A stretch of DNA of 5,186 bases from Caldilineaceae bacterium (GTDB taxonomy: Bacteria; Chloroflexota; Anaerolineae; Caldilineales; Caldilineaceae), in contig WGCB01000144.1 in NCBI GenBank assembly GCA_015494005.1, positions 1-5,186 on the forward strand. The letters run 5' to 3'. The position numbers and the translations under genes are program-made. Below the pieces are notes generated by a model. The model ran no database searches. It was not told the DNA's origin and saw nothing but the letters and a program-made list of their open reading frames with translations. The stretch's first letter is position 1, and every line of letters begins with the position of its first letter. Below, in pieces: positions 1 to 5,186 of this stretch.

Positions 1-22
1 CCCAAACGACGAGGCAAACGAC

Positions 23-70
23 ATGAATTTCACGCCCATCACGCGTCCACCCAGCACTTTCCAGCCGTGA
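23..70 (+). CDS. Candidate 15-codon leader peptide (or end of an upstream gene) overlapping the gdhA start
   Basis: ATG at 23 opens a short frame encoding [15 protein letters not shown] and stopping at TGA 68-70. That stop shares four bases (GTGA) with the GTG start of gdhA. A GAGG at 11-14 lies 8 bases before this ATG, which is good ribosome-binding-site spacing, whereas no Shine-Dalgarno-like sequence precedes the gdhA GTG. The inference is a short leader whose translation is coupled to gdhA. The frame is also open upstream to base 2, so it may equally be the last codons of an upstream gene cut by the window edge. The peptide has no recognisable family and no run of one amino acid that would suggest classical attenuation. 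Confidence 0.3.
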   Translation: MNFTPITRPPSTFQP

Positions 71-1359
71 GCACCATCGAGCCGCCCAGCAAAGCCGCTG
101 GCTCCGGCATCCACCGGGAGAGCGCCTACACCGTGGCCCAGGCCCAGCTGGAACGGGTGGCCAACGCCATGAACCTGGACGAGGACTACCGGGAGTTCCT
201 GCGCGTCCCCCGCCGGGAGCTGATCGTGCACTTCCCCGTGGTCATGGACGACGGCAGCACCCAGATGTTCACCGGCTTCCGGGTGCACCACAACACGGTC
301 ATGGGCCCGACCAAAGGGGGCATCCGCTACCACCCGGCCGTGGACCTGGACGAGTGCCGGGCCCTGGCCATGTGGATGACCTGGAAGTGCGCCCTGATGA
401 GCCTCCCCTACGGCGGGGCCAAGGGCGGCGTCATCGTGGACCCCAAGCAGCTCAGCCAGGACGAGCTGCGCCGCCTCACCCGGCGCTACACCGCGGAGAT
501 CAGCATCTTCATCGGCCCGGAAGAGGACATCCCGGCGCCGGACGTGGGCACCAACGCCCAGGTCATGGCCTGGATGATGGACACCTACTCCATGCACAAG
601 GGCTACTCCGTCCCCGCGGTGGTGACGGGCAAACCCATCCCGGTGGGGGGCACCGTGGGCCGGGAGTACGCCACTGGCCTGGGCATCACCTACGTCACCC
701 GCTCCATGATCAAGCGCAAGCTGGGCCTCTCCATCGAGGACGCCACCGTGGCCATCCAGGGTTTCGGCAACGTGGGCAGCTGGACGGCCCGCACCATGCA
801 CGAGCGAGGGGCCAAAGTGGTGGCGGTCAGCGACGTCCAGGGCGGGATCTACGATCCTCGGGGGCTGGATCCCCGGCACCTGAAGCGCTTCGCGGAGGAG
901 ACGGGAACGGTGGTGGGCTATCCCGGCGCGGAGGTCATCACCAACGAGGAGCTCCTGGAGCTGGACGTGGACATCCTGGTGCCCGCGGCCCTGGAGGGGC
1001 AGATCACCCAGGCCAACGCGGATCGCATCCGAGCCAAGGTCATCGCGGAGGGGGCCAACGGCCCAGTCTCCCCCGAGGCGGACCGCATCCTGGAGGAGAA
1101 GGGCGTCCTGATCATCCCGGACATCCTCTGCAACGCGGGGGGCGTGGTGGTGAGCTACTTCGAGTGGGTCCAGGACATCCAGGCCTTCTTCTGGGACGAG
1201 GGAGAGATCCGGCACCTGATGGAGAAGAAGCTCCTGGACAGCCTGGACGAGGTCCTGGCGGCCAGCATGCGCACAGGCCAGGACCTGCGCACCTCCGCCT
1301 ACAGCATTGCCATCAGCCGCATCATCGAGGCGGTGAAGTACCGGGGCTTCTACCCCTGA
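67..1359 (+). CDS. gdhA: Glutamate dehydrogenase (Glu/Leu/Phe/Val dehydrogenase family), hexameric type
   Basis: This cytoplasmic enzyme interconverts glutamate and 2-oxoglutarate plus ammonium using NAD(P). The 430 residues match the usual length of the small hexameric class. The N-terminal substrate domain (about 35-185) holds K83 in PTKGG, K107, the catalytic K119 in LPYGGAKGG and D159 in DIPAPDVGT. These keep the spacing of Lys89, Lys113, Lys125 and Asp165 of the Clostridium symbiosum enzyme. S363 in VVSYFEW fits the position that binds the substrate side-chain carboxylate. K83 and S363 together favour glutamate over leucine or phenylalanine. The C-terminal Rossmann domain (about 190-365) carries GFGNVG at 232-237 and an acidic residue, D256, at the end of the second strand; cofactor choice (NAD or NADP) is left open. 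The start is GTG without its own ribosome-binding site. The frame is open upstream to base 1 but contains no other ATG, GTG or TTG. The gene looks intact. Confidence 0.96.
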   Translation: MSTIEPPSKAAGSGIHRESAYTVAQAQLERVANAMNLDEDYREFLRVPRRELIVHFPVVMDDGSTQMFTGFRVHHNTVMGPTKGGIRYHPAVDLDECRALAMWMTWKCALMSLPYGGAKGGVIVDPKQLSQDELRRLTRRYTAEISIFIGPEEDIPAPDVGTNAQVMAWMMDTYSMHKGYSVPAVVTGKPIPVGGTVGREYATGLGITYVTRSMIKRKLGLSIEDATVAIQGFGNVGSWTARTMHERGAKVVAVSDVQGGIYDPRGLDPRHLKRFAEETGTVVGYPGAEVITNEELLELDVDILVPAALEGQITQANADRIRAKVIAEGANGPVSPEADRILEEKGVLIIPDILCNAGGVVVSYFEWVQDIQAFFWDEGEIRHLMEKKLLDSLDEVLAASMRTGQDLRTSAYSIAISRIIEAVKYRGFYP

Positions 1360-1399
1360 TCCACCCCTGGGCGATCAAGGGTTTTGTAGATTTCCTCAG

Positions 1400-1425
1400 G
1401 CAGGGATGGCCGGTGCCATCCCTGC
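1400..1425 (+). terminator. Strong 11-bp hairpin downstream of gdhA, possible terminator lacking a T-tract
   Basis: Bases 1400-1410 (GCAGGGATGGC) pair perfectly with 1415-1425 around a four-base CGGT loop. The structure lies 40 bases after the gdhA stop. No run of T follows on either strand, so it is not a textbook intrinsic terminator. It could terminate weakly, protect the 3' end of the gdhA transcript, or be a dispersed palindromic repeat. Confidence 0.4.
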
Positions 1426-1457
1426 TGGCGCGTGGAGGGCCCGGTGCAACTTCTGGC

Positions 1458-1492
1458 GCTGCAGTGCGTAGTGCAGGTTGCGTAGTGTCAAT
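1458..1492. repeat. Heptad-periodic tract with TGCGTAG units
   Basis: The 9-base word TGCGTAGTG occurs at 1465-1473 and 1479-1487, exactly 14 bases apart, with the related heptamer TGCAGGT between them. Read in steps of seven from 1458, the units are GCTGCAG, TGCGTAG, TGCAGGT, TGCGTAG and TGTCAAT, so the pattern decays at both ends. This resembles the degenerate short tandemly repeated sequences found in spacers of some bacteria such as filamentous cyanobacteria. No gene or protein-binding site can be assigned to it. Confidence 0.4.
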
Positions 1493-1508
1493 GAGGGAAC
1501 GTCGCGCA

Positions 1509-1532
1509 GACGAGAAAAAACGACGAGAAAAA
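1509..1532. repeat. A-rich 11-base direct repeat
   Basis: GACGAGAAAAA occurs at 1509-1519 and again at 1522-1532, separated by AC, giving a 13-base period. This is the most A-rich stretch of the spacer before yccF and stands out from the GC-rich surroundings. It lies about 70-90 bases upstream of the yccF start, so it could be an upstream promoter element or simply a local duplication. No convincing -35/-10 pair is seen with it. Confidence 0.4.
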
Positions 1533-1541
1533 GACGGGAAA

Positions 1542-1558
1542 CCTCTGGTCATCAGAGG
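1542..1558. repeat. Short 6-bp hairpin upstream of yccF
   Basis: CCTCTG at 1542-1547 pairs with CAGAGG at 1553-1558 around the loop GTCAT. It directly precedes the second heptad tract. There is no adjacent T-tract. It would sit in the 5' untranslated region of yccF if transcription starts further upstream. The function is unknown and chance occurrence is possible. Confidence 0.25.
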
Positions 1559-1559
1559 G

Positions 1560-1587
1560 CCAACTCCCGGCTTCCGACTCCCAACTT
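1560..1587. repeat. Four-copy degenerate heptad repeat CCRRCTY
   Basis: Four consecutive 7-base units read CCAACTC, CCGGCTT, CCGACTC and CCAACTT, all fitting CCRRCTY with only transitions between copies. The array ends two bases before the yccF ribosome-binding site. It is compatible with a short tandemly repeated repetitive sequence, a slippage-prone class of spacer DNA known from some bacterial genomes. It would be transcribed as part of the yccF leader. Whether it has any regulatory role cannot be told. Confidence 0.5.
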
Positions 1588-1588
1588 C

Positions 1589-1594
1589 GGAGAG
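1589..1594 (+). promoter_or_regulatory. Ribosome binding site of yccF
   Basis: GGAGAG lies 5 bases before the ATG at 1600. It is the clearest Shine-Dalgarno sequence in front of any of the four main genes and fixes the yccF start. Confidence 0.7.
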
Positions 1595-1599
1595 AGCAC

Positions 1600-1968
1600 A
1601 TGAGCTTACTGGGCAACATCATCTGGCTGATCTTCGGTGGCTTCATCGCCGGCCTGGGCTACATCCTGGGCGGGCTCCTGCTGATGGTGACCATCGTGGG
1701 GATCCCCTTCGGGCTCCAGTCCATCAAGCTGGGGCTGGCCACCATGGCCCCCTTCGGCAAGGAGATCGTGGAGAGCGAAGACGCCAACCGGCCCTTGAAC
1801 CTGATCTTCAACGTGATCTGGCTGGTGCTCTTCGGCTGGGAGATCGCCCTGGCTCATTTGACCTCGGCCCTGGTCCTGGCCGTTACCATCGTGGGCATCC
1901 CCTTTGCCTGGCAGCACATCAAGCTCATCCCCTTGGCTCTGATGCCTTTCGGCCGAGACCTGCGCTGA
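1600..1968 (+). CDS. yccF: YccF domain-containing inner-membrane protein
   Basis: This 122-residue, strongly hydrophobic protein is of the YccF (DUF307) family; the molecular role of the family is not established. It is built from two ungapped copies of one module: residues 6-56 and 71-121 align at a constant offset of 65. By hand count about 23 of 51 positions are identical, including NxIWL, TIVGIPF (31-37 and 96-102), IKL and PFG (51-53 and 116-118). Each module has hydrophobic stretches suited to membrane insertion (about 6-33 and 70-98). The two modules are joined by a polar linker near 54-66. The protein is somewhat shorter than E. coli YccF (about 148 residues) but has both modules intact. 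The ATG start is supported by GGAGAG 5 bases upstream. The last 14 codons overlap the convergent exporter gene. It is probably transcribed alone, since a hairpin-containing 240-base spacer separates it from gdhA. Confidence 0.92.
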   Translation: MSLLGNIIWLIFGGFIAGLGYILGGLLLMVTIVGIPFGLQSIKLGLATMAPFGKEIVESEDANRPLNLIFNVIWLVLFGWEIALAHLTSALVLAVTIVGIPFAWQHIKLIPLALMPFGRDLR

Positions 1969-2914
1969 GGTCCGCCTCGCCCTGGGCTCGGACCTTTCGG
2001 GGCTGGTGGTTCAGCAGCGCGATGCCAGCGAAGATCACCCCCATGCCCACCAGCATGATGCCGGTCACCTGCTCGCCCAGGAAGAGGGCGCCCAGGACGG
2101 TGGACATCACCGGGATCACGTAGGAGACCTGGGCCAGGGGCGTGGCGCCGAAGCGCTGGACGATGCGGAGGCTGACCAGGAAGGCCAAGAACGCGCCGAT
2201 CACCGAGCCGTAGGCCAGGGCCGCCACCCCCGACAGCCCCACCCGGGCCAGATGGAAACCGCCGTTCGCCCCCACCACACCCAGGGTGATCAGCCCGGCC
2301 ACCACCATGCGGATGGTGGCCACGTCGAAGCTGTCATCGTGCCGCAGGAAGCGCCGGGCGTAGACGGAGCTGCTGGCGCTGGCCGTCACCCCCACCCCGA
2401 TCCAGGCGTAGCCCCGCCAGTCCGCCCGAGCGAACTCGGCCAGGCCACTCTCCCCACGCATCAACAACAGCCCCGCCCCGCCGAAAGCCACCAATGCCCC
2501 CAGCAGTCGGTTCCAGGTCAGAGGCTCGTCCTCCAGGAAAAACTGGGCCAGCAGCACCACGACCACAGGGTTCAGGGTCAAGAGCAGGCCGCTCACCCCG
2601 CTGGACTGGTACTGGAGGGAGCTGACGATGGCGGTCATGGGCAGGGCCGAGCCCACCACGCCCAGGAGACCGGCCCGCAGCCACAGGGAGAGGTCCCGAG
2701 GCCAGGGACGCCGGCTCCAGAGCAGGTAGGCGCTCAGGTGGAGGAGGGCGGCGATGGCCAGGCGCAGGGCCACGTACTCCCGCGGGAGAAACTGCCCCAC
2801 GCTGAAGCGGGAGACCACCAGGGAGGATCCGAAGAGCACGCCCAGGAGCAGGACGTGCAGGTTGGCGGACAGGTTGGGGGAGATGCGGGCAGGCTGGCAG
2901 CGATTTTTCAGCAC
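1925..2914 (-). CDS. DMT-superfamily (EamA) transporter, probable metabolite exporter
   Basis: This 329-residue polytopic membrane protein belongs to the drug/metabolite transporter superfamily and is likely an exporter of amino acids or similar small molecules; the substrate cannot be inferred. Two EamA repeats are visible, at about 20-152 and 168-301. Each ends in the family hallmark: NPVVVVLLAQFFLEDEPLTW (115-134) in the first and IPVMSTVLGALFLGEQVT (267-284) in the second. Hydrophobic segments suggest about ten helices. The start is GTG at 2914, because no other start codon lies between it and the in-frame stop at 2990-2992. The next GTG, at residue 33, would remove part of helix 1. No clear ribosome-binding site precedes it, so the exact start is uncertain. 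The polar tail after residue 301 lies outside the conserved domain, and its last codons overlap the convergent yccF. The gene is divergent from mrpA across a shared 219-base spacer. Confidence 0.9.
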   Translation of the reverse strand: MLKNRCQPARISPNLSANLHVLLLGVLFGSSLVVSRFSVGQFLPREYVALRLAIAALLHLSAYLLWSRRPWPRDLSLWLRAGLLGVVGSALPMTAIVSSLQYQSSGVSGLLLTLNPVVVVLLAQFFLEDEPLTWNRLLGALVAFGGAGLLLMRGESGLAEFARADWRGYAWIGVGVTASASSSVYARRFLRHDDSFDVATIRMVVAGLITLGVVGANGGFHLARVGLSGVAALAYGSVIGAFLAFLVSLRIVQRFGATPLAQVSYVIPVMSTVLGALFLGEQVTGIMLVGMGVIFAGIALLNHQPRKVRAQGEADLSAGLGRKASEPRG

Positions 2915-2969
2915 AGTGTGGGTCTCGGAACGGCGCTCGAAGCGGATTTTGGACTGGACGGCGAATCGC

Positions 2970-3001
2970 GGCCAGAGGCGAACGAAAGGTCAAATCTGGC
3001 C
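2970..3001. repeat. 7-base inverted repeat in the divergent spacer, possible operator
   Basis: GGCCAGA at 2970-2976 and its exact complement TCTGGCC at 2995-3001 are separated by 18 bases. It lies between the exporter start and the promoter candidates near 3020. That position suits a regulator site acting on one or both divergent genes. Arms this short in GC-rich DNA can arise by chance, and no regulator gene is adjacent. Confidence 0.25.
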
Positions 3002-3017
3002 TCCATCCTAGGGCCTG

Positions 3018-3026
3018 TGATATAGT
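3018..3026 (+). promoter_or_regulatory. Extended -10 promoter candidate for mrpA
   Basis: TGATATAGT is an extended -10 element: TGn followed by TATAGT, one mismatch from TATAAT. It is the only AT-rich hexamer of this quality in the spacer. No good -35 is seen at 16-18 bases upstream, as is common for extended -10 promoters. Transcription would start near 3033, giving an mrpA leader of about 100 bases. Confidence 0.45.
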
Positions 3027-3030
3027 AGCA
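3022..3030 (-). promoter_or_regulatory. Extended -10 candidate for the EamA exporter, overlapping the mrpA promoter
   Basis: Read on the minus strand the bases are TGCTACTAT: TGn followed by TACTAT, four of six matches to TATAAT including the important first, second and last positions. Its hexamer is shifted by a single base from the plus-strand one. No -35 is recognised. It would give the exporter a leader of about 100 bases. It is weaker than the plus-strand candidate and may be only the shadow of it. Confidence 0.25.
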
Positions 3031-3133
3031 GGGCAAGCCACAAGGACCGATCCTACCCGATCTCCGGGTCAATGTACAGCCGCCCAGTGCACCAAATCGA
3101 TCCCCCAAACCAGGCACATAGGTCGTTCCAGCC

Positions 3134-5186
3134 ATGCCCATTCTGCCGTCCATCCTTGCCCTGCTCACCGTCTTCGGCCTGATCCTGTGGGCGCTCCGTC
3201 CCCATGGCCGGCGCTTCGTGGGCTGGTTGGCGGCCCTGCCCCCCGGGCTGGTGACCGCCTGGCTGGTCACCCAGATCCCCGCCATCGCCCAGGGACAGAT
3301 CCGCTACGAGGCCCTGGAGTGGATCCCGAGCCTGGGCATCCGCTTCAGTTTCCAGCTGGACGGCCTGGCCTTGCTCTTTGGCCTCATCGTGGCCGGTATC
3401 GGCGCCGGCATCGCCCTCTACACCCACGACTACCTGGAACACGATCCCCGCCAGGGCTATTTCTACGGCCTGCTCTTCCTGTTCATGACCAGCATGCTGG
3501 GGCTGGTCTGGGCGGACAACCTGCTCACCCTCTTCATCTTCTGGGAGGGGACCAGCATCTCCAGCTACCTGCTCATCGGGTTCAACCACACGAGCCCCGA
3601 GGCCCGGCAAGGGGCCCGCAACGCCCTCATCATCACCGGGCTGGGCGGCGTGGCCATGCTGGCCGGGCTGGTGCTCCTGGGCCAGGCCGCGGGGACCTAC
3701 GAGATCAGCCAGCTCATCGCCATCCCAGGGCTGAACCAGCTGGCCATCTTTCCCGCCGCCCTCCTGCTGATCCTGCTGGGCGCCTTCTCCAAGTCGGCCC
3801 AGTTCCCCTTCCATTTCTGGCTGCCCGGGGCCATGGCCGCCCCCACCCCCGCCAGCGCCTACCTCCACTCCGCCACCATGGTGAAGGCCGGCATCTACCT
3901 CCTGGCCCGGCTGCACCCGGCCCTCCACGACAGCCCCCTCTGGTTCTGGGGCCTGGTGATCGCCGGTGGGCTGACCATGCTCATCGGGGCCTTCTTCGCC
4001 CTGGCCCAGTGGGACCTGAAGGCCCTCCTGGCCTACGCCACGGTGAGCCAGCTGGGCATCCTGACCCTGCTCCTGGCCTTCGACAGCGAGGCCGCGGGGG
4101 TGGCGGTGATGGTGGGCATCCTGGCCCACGCCCTCTACAAGGGGCCCCTCTTCCTGGTGGCCGGCATCGTGGAGCACGCCACCGGCACCCGGGACATCCG
4201 CCGGCTGGCTGGGCTCTGGAAGGAGCTGCCCTGGACCTCCGCCACGGCCATCCTGGCTGGGCTCTCCATGGCCGGGCTGCCGCCCCTCCTGGGCTTCCTG
4301 GCCAAGGAAGGCTTCCTGGAGGCTCTGCACGATTTCCAGGAGCACCAACCCGCGCTGGGCCTGGTCCTCCTGGCCGGGGCGGTGACGGTCGGAGCCCTCT
4401 TCGTGGCCTACAGCTTCACCCTGCTCTGGGAGGCCTTCCTGCGGCGAGAGGCGGTCGCAGTGGAGCAGGCCCACGTCCACCACCGGCCCAGCGTCTCCTT
4501 CTTCCTCGCGCCCCTGGTCCTGGTCCTGCTGGGCAGCCTGGCCCCCTGGTTCCCCCAGGCCGTGGACGCACTGGTCCGCCCTGGGGCCGAGTCCATCCTC
4601 CAGGAGCCCACGCCCGTGCACCTGGCCCTCTGGCAGGGCTTCACCCCGGTCTTCATCCTGAGCCTGGTGGCCATCGCCGGAGGGATCCTCGTCTTCCTGC
4701 TGCGGAGCTGGGTGCGGCGTCTCCTGGCCCTCTACCCGGATGCCCTGAAGGGGGCCAACCTCTTCCAGGCCACCCTGGATGGCCTGGAGCAGCTGGCCGG
4801 ATGGGTGGAGTTCATCCTCCAGGAGCGGACCCTGGCCACCCAGGCGGGTGTCACGCTGCTGGCCGGGCTGGGGGCCCTGCTCTTCGCGGTGGCCCACGTG
4901 GACCTGCGCGTCCTCCTGCCGGATCTCACCGGCTCGGGGACCGGCGCCAGCTTCTCGCCCCTCTTCTACCTGCCGGAGATGCTCCTCTCCTTGCTGGCCG
5001 TGGTGGCTGCCATTGCGGTCGCCCGGGCCCCCACTCGCCTGGGCGCCATCATCAGCCTGGGCGTGGTGGGCATCACCGTCACCATCTTCTACGTCTTCTT
5101 CAGTGCGCCGGACCTGGCCCTCACCCAGCTGCTCATCGAGGTGCTGACGGTGGTGCTGCTGGTGCTGGTCTTCGCCAAAGTGCCCC
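3134..5186 (+). CDS. mrpA: Na+/H+ antiporter subunit A (MrpA/MnhA), 3' end beyond the window
   Basis: This is the large subunit of the multi-subunit Mrp Na+(K+)/H+ antiporter, related to the NuoL/ND5 proton-channel subunit of complex I and acting in the cytoplasmic membrane in pH and sodium homeostasis. The frame runs 684 codons to the window edge; Bacillus MrpA has about 800 residues. After an N-terminal helix and a domain with EWIPSLGI (62-69), the antiporter core shows E138 in FWEGTS, K220 in FSKSAQFPFHFWLP, H245 and K251 in LHSATMVKAG, K296 in WDLKALLAY and H332/K336 in HALYKGPLF. These are the charged residues expected along the proton path. GTRDIRRL (351-358) and SMAGLPPLLGFLAKEGF (378-394) are also typical. 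The DUF4040/MbhD-type segment with APDLALTQLLIE (658-669) is reached near the edge, so a following MbhE-like part should lie outside. ATG 3134 is the first possible start after the in-frame TAG at 3119; only a weak AGG (3120-3122) precedes it. It is probably the first gene of an mrp operon. Confidence 0.95.
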   Translation, partial: MPILPSILALLTVFGLILWALRPHGRRFVGWLAALPPGLVTAWLVTQIPAIAQGQIRYEALEWIPSLGIRFSFQLDGLALLFGLIVAGIGAGIALYTHDYLEHDPRQGYFYGLLFLFMTSMLGLVWADNLLTLFIFWEGTSISSYLLIGFNHTSPEARQGARNALIITGLGGVAMLAGLVLLGQAAGTYEISQLIAIPGLNQLAIFPAALLLILLGAFSKSAQFPFHFWLPGAMAAPTPASAYLHSATMVKAGIYLLARLHPALHDSPLWFWGLVIAGGLTMLIGAFFALAQWDLKALLAYATVSQLGILTLLLAFDSEAAGVAVMVGILAHALYKGPLFLVAGIVEHATGTRDIRRLAGLWKELPWTSATAILAGLSMAGLPPLLGFLAKEGFLEALHDFQEHQPALGLVLLAGAVTVGALFVAYSFTLLWEAFLRREAVAVEQAHVHHRPSVSFFLAPLVLVLLGSLAPWFPQAVDALVRPGAESILQEPTPVHLALWQGFTPVFILSLVAIAGGILVFLLRSWVRRLLALYPDALKGANLFQATLDGLEQLAGWVEFILQERTLATQAGVTLLAGLGALLFAVAHVDLRVLLPDLTGSGTGASFSPLFYLPEMLLSLLAVVAAIAVARAPTRLGAIISLGVVGITVTIFYVFFSAPDLALTQLLIEVLTVVLLVLVFAKVP

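Noticed and set aside
1322..1552. 76-codon minus-strand frame over the gdhA end and spacer
   Set aside because: It includes the terminator-like hairpin and repeat tracts, has no recognisable domain, and has an R/S/P-rich composition typical of a chance frame.
354..2123. 589-codon plus-strand frame spanning gdhA, the spacer and yccF
   Set aside because: It is out of frame with both recognised genes, G/P/H/R-rich, and crosses repeats and hairpins. It is a high-GC artefact.
2989..2994. TTGACC on the minus strand as a -35 for the exporter
   Set aside because: The hexamer at the right spacing (CGCGAT) matches the -10 consensus poorly, so no promoter is called.
2006..3025. 339-codon plus-strand frame opposite the EamA exporter
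   Set aside because: Its Q/G/H/A-rich composition without motifs mirrors the real exporter gene on the other strand.
2334..3041. 235-codon minus-strand frame overlapping the exporter in another frame
   Set aside because: It is proline/arginine/glycine-rich with no hydrophobic or domain pattern, while the other frame gives a clear ten-helix transporter.
3055..3069. Small hairpin ACCCG/CGGGT in the possible mrpA leader
   Set aside because: Only 5 bp with a five-base loop in GC-rich DNA. It is too weak to call a riboswitch or attenuator.
3072..3182. 36-codon upstream frame (ATG 3072) overlapping the mrpA start
   Set aside because: It has no ribosome-binding site and is out of frame, and its second half is the mrpA start region read in another frame. 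Its composition is not protein-like.
3053..4897. 614-codon open frame on the minus strand across mrpA
   Set aside because: It is the exact complement of the well-supported mrpA frame and has a low-complexity G/Q/E/P/H composition, as expected from reading C/G-ending codons backwards. It shows no domain.

Overview
The window is GC-rich bacterial chromosome with C/G-ending codons, tightly packed genes and no mobile-element, CRISPR, tRNA or rRNA signal. Four confident protein-coding genes account for most of it. The codon style, the gene types and the short heptad-repeat spacer would fit a Chloroflexota-like (Anaerolineae/Caldilineae) bacterium. That is an impression, not a demonstrated assignment.

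Left part (1-1359): a complete hexameric-type glutamate dehydrogenase (gdhA) on the + strand, with every expected catalytic residue. It starts at a GTG that overlaps the stop of a short upstream reading frame, so it may be translationally coupled to a leader peptide or to the end of an upstream gene. The 240-base spacer that follows (1360-1599) holds a strong hairpin without a T-tract, two short tracts with 7-base periodicity, an A-rich 11-base direct repeat and a small hairpin next to the second heptad tract.

Middle (1600-2914): a small two-repeat YccF inner-membrane protein (+) runs tail-to-tail into a DMT/EamA-family exporter (-). Their 3' ends overlap by 44 bases.

Right part (2915-5186): a 219-base divergent spacer carries overlapping extended -10 candidates on both strands and a 7-base inverted repeat. 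Then comes the 5' 684 codons of mrpA/mnhA, the large subunit of the Mrp-type Na+/H+ antiporter, cut by the window edge. mrpA is normally the first gene of its operon, so mrpB-G homologues would be expected just beyond position 5186.

The four genes do not form one pathway. Glutamate dehydrogenase links carbon and nitrogen metabolism. The other three are membrane proteins: unknown function, metabolite export, and cation/proton homeostasis. I did not find a convincing undescribed system. The most curious items are the gdhA leader overlap, the heptad-periodic spacer and the mutually overlapping divergent promoter candidates.
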